The notes under the pieces were generated by a model. The model searched no databases. It worked only from the letters and a program-made list of their open reading frames with translations, and was not told the origin of the DNA. The translations under genes and the position numbers were made by a program. A stretch of 64,000 bases of DNA from Bromus sterilis. Its lineage: Eukaryota; Streptophyta; Magnoliopsida; Poales; Poaceae. Below are positions 57,771-64,000 of this stretch, piece after piece (position 1 is the stretch's first letter; each line of letters opens with the position of its first letter). The stretch is from contig OX465595.1 in the NCBI GenBank assembly GCA_950022295.1, positions 72,004,770 to 72,068,769 of the forward strand. The letters run 5' to 3'.

Positions 57771-60700
57771 TGTCGGGACCCGGGGTTTGCGTATGTAATT
57801 CGAGTCACAACTCAACCATATGGAGAGCCGAGAGTCGTACCCACTTGTCTAAGCAGACAAGGCCAAGCACAGAACACTCTCGGAAAGCATCGTACGTGAG
57901 GGGCATCCATCCAGGCCAGATGATCAACTGAGATGGGTCCTCATCGTCCGCTCACAAGTCTAAATGATTATGGGTGGTAAAATACCATACTCATAGACAA
58001 GTCGCCGCAACCATATTCTCGATTGAATTATAACACTTACATAAACAGACTCCAGCCCGATCACCTAGTCGGGATCTCGGGCGGGCACAATCATACAACA
58101 AAGTGTGCCACATGACAGAGTCACGAGCAATCGCATCGCGATGCCCCAAGCTGCGCACATCTAAGGGCCACTTGGTGTATAAAAGACCGCCGGTAAGAGC
58201 ACAACTAAGCTATCGAACCCCACACTAAGACATGCATGTTATAATCATACACGCAACATACATGTCCAGTGTAAACAGAAGGTAATCACAACATGAACTC
58301 TACAAACTCATAGTCTTTATAACTTCTGCTAAACAGAGCAGACATAGTAGATGTATTACAAGCATAAATCACATGGTTGTGATCCAACATTACATCAAAC
58401 ATCAACGGAAGCAAATTATGTCTTAGTAAAGACAAGTTTAACAAATGGCTTAAGAAGCCTGAAAGAAAATACAACGACCCTCCAAAGGGCACATGCTGCT
58501 GCCTGGAACTATACGACTTGGTCCACATCGAGCTCGGGGATGAGGCCACCATCGGGGTCAGTGGTCTCGTCTCTAAAACATAGAATAAGCAAACGTGAGT
58601 ACAAAGACGTACTCAGCAAGACTTACATAGGAACTATACTACTCATGCACATGTATCAAGGCAAAGGGAGGTGGGGTTTCAAAGCAGAAGTGCCAGCTTT
58701 GACTTGGCTAGTCCTGTACTACGAATACCAGAATGAGGTAAGGAGCGTACACGAGTCCAAGTATCAAGTCTCCAACCAATACACCACTATGGATACTTCC
58801 TCGACTCCCCCACGAGGAAGCAAACCATAGCACTCACGCTTATCTTGGCAAGTTTTAAGAGTAACCATTGAAGTTGTCTATGATCAAGTAAAGGTCTCCA
58901 AGTAGTCCATAACCGCGGACACGGCTATTCGAATAGTTAATTAACCCTATAGGGGTGTACTGCTACACACACGCCTCATCAGTTACCGCCTGGGAATGGA
59001 CCCTTCAAGTGAGTACCGGCGAGGATGTTGCCACGACACTTCACTCACAGCACCATCTCTAGTCCTAGGGAGTCGCCTACTTGAGTTGGGACCACGATCG
59101 GAATCCGGCCGATTTTTTCGATGCGGACTCAAACGTTGTGTGACTGCCATCAAGCTCAACTCGGTCATGATCACTTGATTCAACGAGCCCACAACCTACG
59201 TCCACCACTTACCTTGGTTCCACCTGCTTGAGATCGTTAAAGGGCGAACTACTTGCGACTCCTGGACAGGTCCGGGGTGAGGTACTAGGCCGAGAGGGGT
59301 CAGTGAGCCCAATGTGTGGTCGTACTCTTAGTCTTGGATAACAACACAAGAACTCGGGCTTAAGGCAGTGTTCAACGAGACAACCCACGGTGTACTCCTA
59401 CACAGCCTCTCATCGTTCACCTTGTTTAGGTCAAATTCACCAACACGTTACCACCATCATTCACATGATCACTACCATCCCGACTCACATCAAAGTAGCC
59501 TCATTGTAAACTCTAAGCATGCAATAAGCTGTAAAAGTTGCAGGGGCCACATGATAACAACCAACTCCTACATCTGCTAGGATTGTGGTTTGCTTACTAC
59601 TGTGACAAAATGATAGGTCATGCAAAGGAATAGGTTCAACTAGCGGTAGAACGTATCATGGTGACATCCTAAACATGCATCAGCGAGAATGAGAGGGAAC
59701 TGAGATTTTATCGACATGATCAAAGAAGGGGTGCTTGCCTTGCTAATGAACACTAGGTACTGTACTTCTGACGTGAGGTTGAACTCGTCTCCGAGATCAA
59801 CTCTACCGAGAAGATGCAATCACATAAGCACTGGAAGTAAAGCACACAATTGATAAATTACAATGCTCAAACAATATGGCATGATATGATGATGATCATG
59901 GGTGTGTTATGCTCCTGATGTTCATGTGATATGTATTGCAATGCAATAGTTCAATTTGATTTGGTGTGGGCCTTTGATTTGAATTATGCCAAATATTCCA
60001 TATAGAAAAATGCTACTGGTTCTTCAACATAATCAATTCAAACATGGTTGGAAGTTGCATATTTGGATAGAGAATTTTATTCTGATCAATTTTCATATAA
60101 AATCATTTCAATTGGAGTTACGGTTTAAAAGATATTCAAATTCAAAGTTTTGAGTATTTTCTGCAATTTATGATTTAAATTAAAAGGAAAAAGGGAATTA
60201 TTGCGCCAGCACAGCATCATGCTGACGTCAGTGGCGTTGACTGGTCCAACTGATCAGTGGGGCCCGCCGGTCAGTGACTGGGGGCTTAATCCCCTTTGTT
60301 TAAATTTAAACAGGGATTAATTAGGGGGGCTGGGGCCCATCTGTCATAGGCTAGGGGGTGGGTTAGCAGGGGGGTTAGGGGGCTAAGTGGCCGGCTGCTC
60401 TGTACGCGGCGGCGCTGCGCCGGACTTGGCTAGAGGCCACGGAAAGGGCCACGGAGGGCACCAGGGGGTGCCTCTCGCTCGTGCGCTTCACCCAGTGCCC
60501 ACGAGGGGCTCGGGGGGCACCATGGCCACGGCGGCGAAAAAGCCCGCAGCGGCCAGGGCACTGACCTCGATGGGGTCGTCGTAGAGGCCACGGGGAGGAG
60601 TACGGGGAGGGGGAAACCGTGTGCGAAGCTCACCAGAGCGTGATGAGGGGCACGGCGGGGCCGGAGTTGAGCTAGAGGAGGAAGAATTCGTCGCTGGAGT

Positions 60701-61576
60701 CTCTGTAGCCGACGGTGAAGAACTCGAAGCTCGCGTAGCCGGGCTTGCTCCTTTGCTCGAATTGATAGTGGGAATCGACGAAGCCGAGGTCGGCAGCGCT
60801 TCTGGACACCACAGTGAGACGAGGGGGAGCCGGTGGCCACGCGGACGCACGTCGGCGAGCTCGGGCGGCGCTCGGGTCGCACGGGAAGATGGCGAGGGAG
60901 AGGGAGAGAGGATCAGAGAGGGGGGGGGAGAACCTGGGCGCTTCCAGGCGTCCACGGCGTTAGAAGATGACGGGGGGGGGGGGGGGAGCAGGAGGTGGCA
61001 CGGCGTGGGCATGCTCGCCACGGCGGCGAGCTGCCTGCCTGACCTCGGGTAGAAGACGACCCTACCCCTGGTGGGCTGGGCCGGCCAGGCTGGCTGGGCT
61101 GGTCAGGTAGGTGGGCTTTGCCCCTCTTTCTCTGTTTTTCTCTTTTCTTTCTTTTATGTATTTTTGTTTTGTTTTGATTTTGCAACCAAAACATTTTAAT
61201 AAATTCGAAAAACTTTTATGTGAGCTTAGAGGACATATATAAATCCCCTCACAAAGTTTCAGAATTATTGGAATTTTATTTATTAAATTCCAATTGCAAA
61301 TACATTATTTAATTAATTTCCAAGGGCATTTTGGACTTTTTGAGAATTCTTTGAGCATGGAGTGGGACCCACTTCACTTGAAATGTGATCATGCCCATTT
61401 ATGAGACTTTTCAAAAAGTTCAAAGCATTTTTGGAAAATGATTTTTCTCTGGCCTTTTATTAAAATTATTTTGAGGCTTTTTTTTGCTTCCCCATTTCTT
61501 TTTCTTTTGCAAAATTTTTTTTGATGCAAAAAAATGCTAGCTTGGAAAAGAACAAACCTAAATCAGGGTTCTGACA
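57771..61576 (-). repeat. Element B 3' LTR
   Basis: A complete 3.8 kb LTR. It holds a very GC-rich block (60380-61060) and a run of 15 G (60972-60986). Long frames on both strands in the GC-rich block have no homology I recognise and are also found, diverged, in the LTR of element A. I treat them as composition artefacts. Confidence 0.87.
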
Positions 61577-62150
61577 ACTCGCCCCCACTCAAAAGAATCT
61601 CATCCCGAGATTCAGAAGTCGTCGGGAAGAGGGTGGGGTACTCAACTCGTAGACGATCCTCTCGTTCCCAGGTGGCTTCTTTCTCTGAATGATGTGACCA
61701 CTGCACTTTGAAGAATCTTATCTTCTGACGTCTGGTGGTATGCTCGGCTTCATCAAGAATACGAACAGGGTACTCTCGATACGAAAGGTTATCTTGGAGA
61801 TCAAGCGTTTCGTGGTCTACTTCGCGGATGGGGTCCTTGAAGCAACGCCTCAGTTGAGAGACGTGGAAGACATCATGAACCTGGGAGAGGTGAGGGGGTA
61901 GTTCCAATTGGTAGGAAACTTCTCCACGTTTAGCAAGAATGCGAAATGGACCGATATAACGTGGGGCCAAATTGCCTTTGATACCGAAGCGATGGGTACC
62001 CTTCAGAGGAGTAACCCGAAGGTAAGCCTTCTCATCCAGATTATAGCTTTCTTCCCTATGATGACGATCATAATAGATTTTCTGACGAGACCGGGCTGTC
62101 TTCAATTTCTCACGAACAATGAGAACCTGCTCTTCTGCATCCTGAATCAA
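61563..62150 (-). pseudogene. Element B integrase end and chromodomain
   Basis: A 195-codon open segment begins at the integrase C-terminal part (Y-Y-D-R-H-H-R-E-E-S-Y, then F-G-I-K-G-N-L-A-P-R-Y-I-G-P-F). It passes H-D-V-F-H-V-S-Q-L-R-R-C and ends in a chromodomain (Y-P-V-R-I-L-D...F-F-K-V-Q-W-S-H-H...A-T-W-E). Chromodomains guide chromoviruses to marked heterochromatin. The stop at 61563 lies 14 bases into the 3' LTR. A frameshift near 62200 separates this piece from the upstream integrase frame, so the full polyprotein cannot be made from this copy. Confidence 0.85.
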
Positions 62151-62172
62151 ATCCGGTCCAAAGAATTGTCTT

Positions 62173-63558
62173 TCACCGGTTTCTGACCAGTTTAAGGGTG
62201 TTCAACATTTCCGTCCATAGAGATTTAAAAGGAGCCATGCCCAAACTAGATTGGAAGCTATTGTTATACGCAAATTCGGCAAAAGGAAGAGAATTCTCCC
62301 ATTTCTTTCCGAAAGAGATAACACAAGCTCTGAACATGTCTTCGAGAATTTGATTGACCCTTTCTACTTGACCACCGGACTGCGGGTGATAAGCGGTGCT
62401 AAAGGAGAGGTGGGTTCCCATAGCATTCCGAAAACTTTCCCAAAATCGAGAAGTGAAAAGACTACCACGGTCTGAATTGATTTCCAAAGGAACACCGTGA
62501 AGTGACATGATTCTGGAGACATACAAGTCGGCTAACTGGCTAGCAGTTATAGACTCATGAACAGGAAGGAAGTGAGCAACTTTGGAAAGTCGATCAATGA
62601 CAACGAAGATGGCATCATTTCCTTTCCGGGTTTTTGGAAAGCCAGTGATGAAGTCCATACTGACTTTATCCCATTTCCACTCGGGGATAGGCAAAGGTCT
62701 TAGAGTACCAGCAGGTCTTTGATGTTCTGCCTTAACGCGACGACAAACATCACATTCAGCAATGAACTGAGCAATTTCTCTCTTCATCCTAGTCCACCAA
62801 AATTTCTGGCGTAGATCTTGATACATTTTTGTACCACCGGGATGAATCGAGAGGGGAGATTCATGGGCTTCTTTAAGGATCAGCTGTCTAAGGTTCTTAT
62901 TCTTCGGTACTACTATCCTATTCTCGAAGTATACAATGCCTTCATTGTCTAGGGTAAAACATTTAGCCTTACCACTAGCAATGTTTCCTTTGATGTATCG
63001 GATACCTCGAGCACGTTTCTGTGTAGCTTTGATTTGATCATCAAGAGTTGGTTTCACTACCAAGGTGGAAAGGAATCCATAAGGAACAATCTCAAGATTA
63101 AGCTTTCGAAGTTCCTCATAGAGAAGTGGTTGATACTTTTGTAACATGAGGTTGTTACAATACGACTTACGACTTAGTGCATCAGCCATGACATTGGCTT
63201 TGCCTGGGGTATAAGAAATTCCTAAGTCATAATCTTTTATCAACTCAATCCAGCGTCTTTGCCTGAGATTAAGATCTGGCTGGGTGAAAATATATTTGAG
63301 GCTTTGGTGGCCGGAATAGATCTCACAATGATTACCAAGGAGGTAATGTCGCCAAGTTTTCAGGGCATGAACTACAGCAGCGAGTTCAAGATCATTGGTA
63401 GGATAGTTCTCTTCATGTGGACGCAACTGGCGTGAAGCGTATGGTACCACATGTCGATCTTGCATAAGTATGCATCCTAACCCTTGCCGTGAAGCATCAC
63501 AATAGATCTCGAAATCCTTTTTGGTGTCTGGAGGCGCAAGTACGGGTGCAGAAGTCAA
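62173..63558 (-). pseudogene. Element B RNase H and integrase core
   Basis: A 461-codon uninterrupted stretch with no ATG at its start, because it is an internal part of the polyprotein. RNase H comes first: C-D-A-S, N-D-L-E-L-A and A-D-A-L-S-R are present, but the T-D-H position reads S-G-H, losing one catalytic aspartate. Integrase follows with its zinc site (H-E-S...H-P-G-G...C-D-V-C) and core residues in M-D-F-I-T-G-F-P, I-N-S-D-R-G-S and Q-V-E-R-V-N-Q. The integrase core looks intact. The last 20 residues are off-frame after the shift near 62200. Confidence 0.87.
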
Positions 63559-63566
63559 TCTTCTTT

Positions 63567-64000
63567 TTAGCTCTTGAAAGCTTTCCTCGCACTTGGGGGT
63601 CTATTCGAATTTCTTATCTTTCTTAATGAGTTAAGATAGAGGCTTTGCAACTTTGGAGAAGTTCTCGACGAAGCGGCGACAATAGCTTGCCAAGCCAAGA
63701 AAACTCCTAACTTGCTTAACCGATTCAGGTGGAGTCCACTCAAGGACGACCTTAGCTCTCTCGGGATTGGCAGCAATGCCTTTGGCAGAAATCACGTGGC
63801 CTAAGCAACTTCTGGTAGCCAGAATTCACACTTTGAGAATTTGGCATATAGGCGATGCTCTCGAAGTTTAATCAATACCAACCTAAGATGCTCAGCATGT
63901 TCTTCTTCGTTCTTCGAGTATATAAGGATGTCATCGAGGTAAACTATGACAAACTTGTCCAAATACTCCATGGAGATCGAATTCATCAAGCGCGAAAAAG
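63567..64000 (-). pseudogene. Element B reverse transcriptase, C-terminal part
   Basis: At the right edge the minus strand shows the RT catalytic box (V-I-V-Y-L-D-D-I-L-I-Y-S near 63940), then E-H-L-R-L-V-L and Y-A-K-F-S-K-C-E-F-W-L. A shifted segment near 63800 carries H-V-I-S-A-K-G-I and F-L-G-L-A. Two in-frame stops, near 63630 and 63602, lie before RNase H. The rest of RT, protease, gag and the 5' LTR are beyond the window. Confidence 0.85.

Larger units (their letters stand above)
57771..64000 (-). mobile_element. Element B: Tekay-type gypsy chromovirus, 3' part
   Basis: A second member of the family of element A, inserted in element C and running off the right edge. On the minus strand it shows RT (63989 onward), RNase H, integrase and chromodomain, then a polypurine tract (minus GAGTGGGGGCGAGT, 61577-61590) and a complete 3806-bp 3' LTR (61576-57771), with ends TGTCAGAACCC and GGTCCCGACA. 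The left target duplication is CTCAA (57766-57770). It is better preserved than A, although stops and a frameshift are present. Confidence 0.87.

Overview
This is nuclear DNA of a grass, most likely the Triticeae tribe (wheat, Aegilops, rye or barley). The inference rests on copia LTRs opening TGTTGGAAATATGCCC (BARE1/Angela/WIS type), Sabrina-like LTRs opening TGATACGTCC, Tekay-type chromoviruses with 3.8 kb LTRs, several Stowaway MITEs, and one host gene in a sea of nested transposons. No rRNA, tRNA, CRISPR or bacterial-type operon was seen.

Left part (1-10542). After 1.5 kb of unassigned sequence comes a well-preserved PIF/Harbinger DNA transposon (1502-5826, TSD TCA). It carries a Myb/SANT-like gene on + and a DDE transposase gene on -, arranged convergently. 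A GC-rich, promoter-like stretch with two identical G-box sites and a 21-bp perfect hairpin follows. Next is a 2.6 kb non-autonomous copia-type element on the - strand (7125-9727, TSD GTGGT), whose GC-rich interior contains internal tandem duplications and no retroviral domains.

Middle-left (10548-24588). A decayed gypsy element (TSD GTCAC) hosts two later insertions. A 5'-truncated LINE with a 12-bp TSD lies in its 5' LTR. A copia element with 1.8 kb LTRs (TSD CTCCA) lies in its gag gene and itself holds a Stowaway MITE. The gypsy pol carries five in-frame stops and is cut off right after the RT catalytic motif; only the last 23 bp of its 3' LTR remain.

Host island (24594-33600). The one convincing host gene is an uninterrupted 645-codon frame on - (30415-32352). 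It combines an integrase-like H2C2 zinc-binding motif, a FAR1-like zinc-finger region and a coiled coil, and looks like a domesticated-transposon protein. About 1 kb beyond its stop lies a non-autonomous Mutator-like element with ~250-bp inverted repeats, inserted in an older MITE. A broken gene copy with its own TATA lies upstream.

Right part (34000-64000). Relics of a copia element (gag and protease, -) and of a LINE come first, then two Stowaway MITEs, then a deep nest. A Sabrina-like LTR D (+) is split by Tekay element A (-). A carries a BARE/Angela-like copia E in its LTR and is itself split by Sabrina-like element C (-), into which a second Tekay element B (-) is inserted. D, A, C and B all run past the right edge.

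The transposons do not form a cooperating gene set. The useful logic is stratigraphic: target-site duplications fix the order of insertion, and two copia elements (E and F) have near-identical LTRs but ruined interiors, so they were probably moved in trans. Elements are lettered as follows: A and B Tekay gypsy, C and D Sabrina-like, E and F large copia, G small copia, H gypsy.
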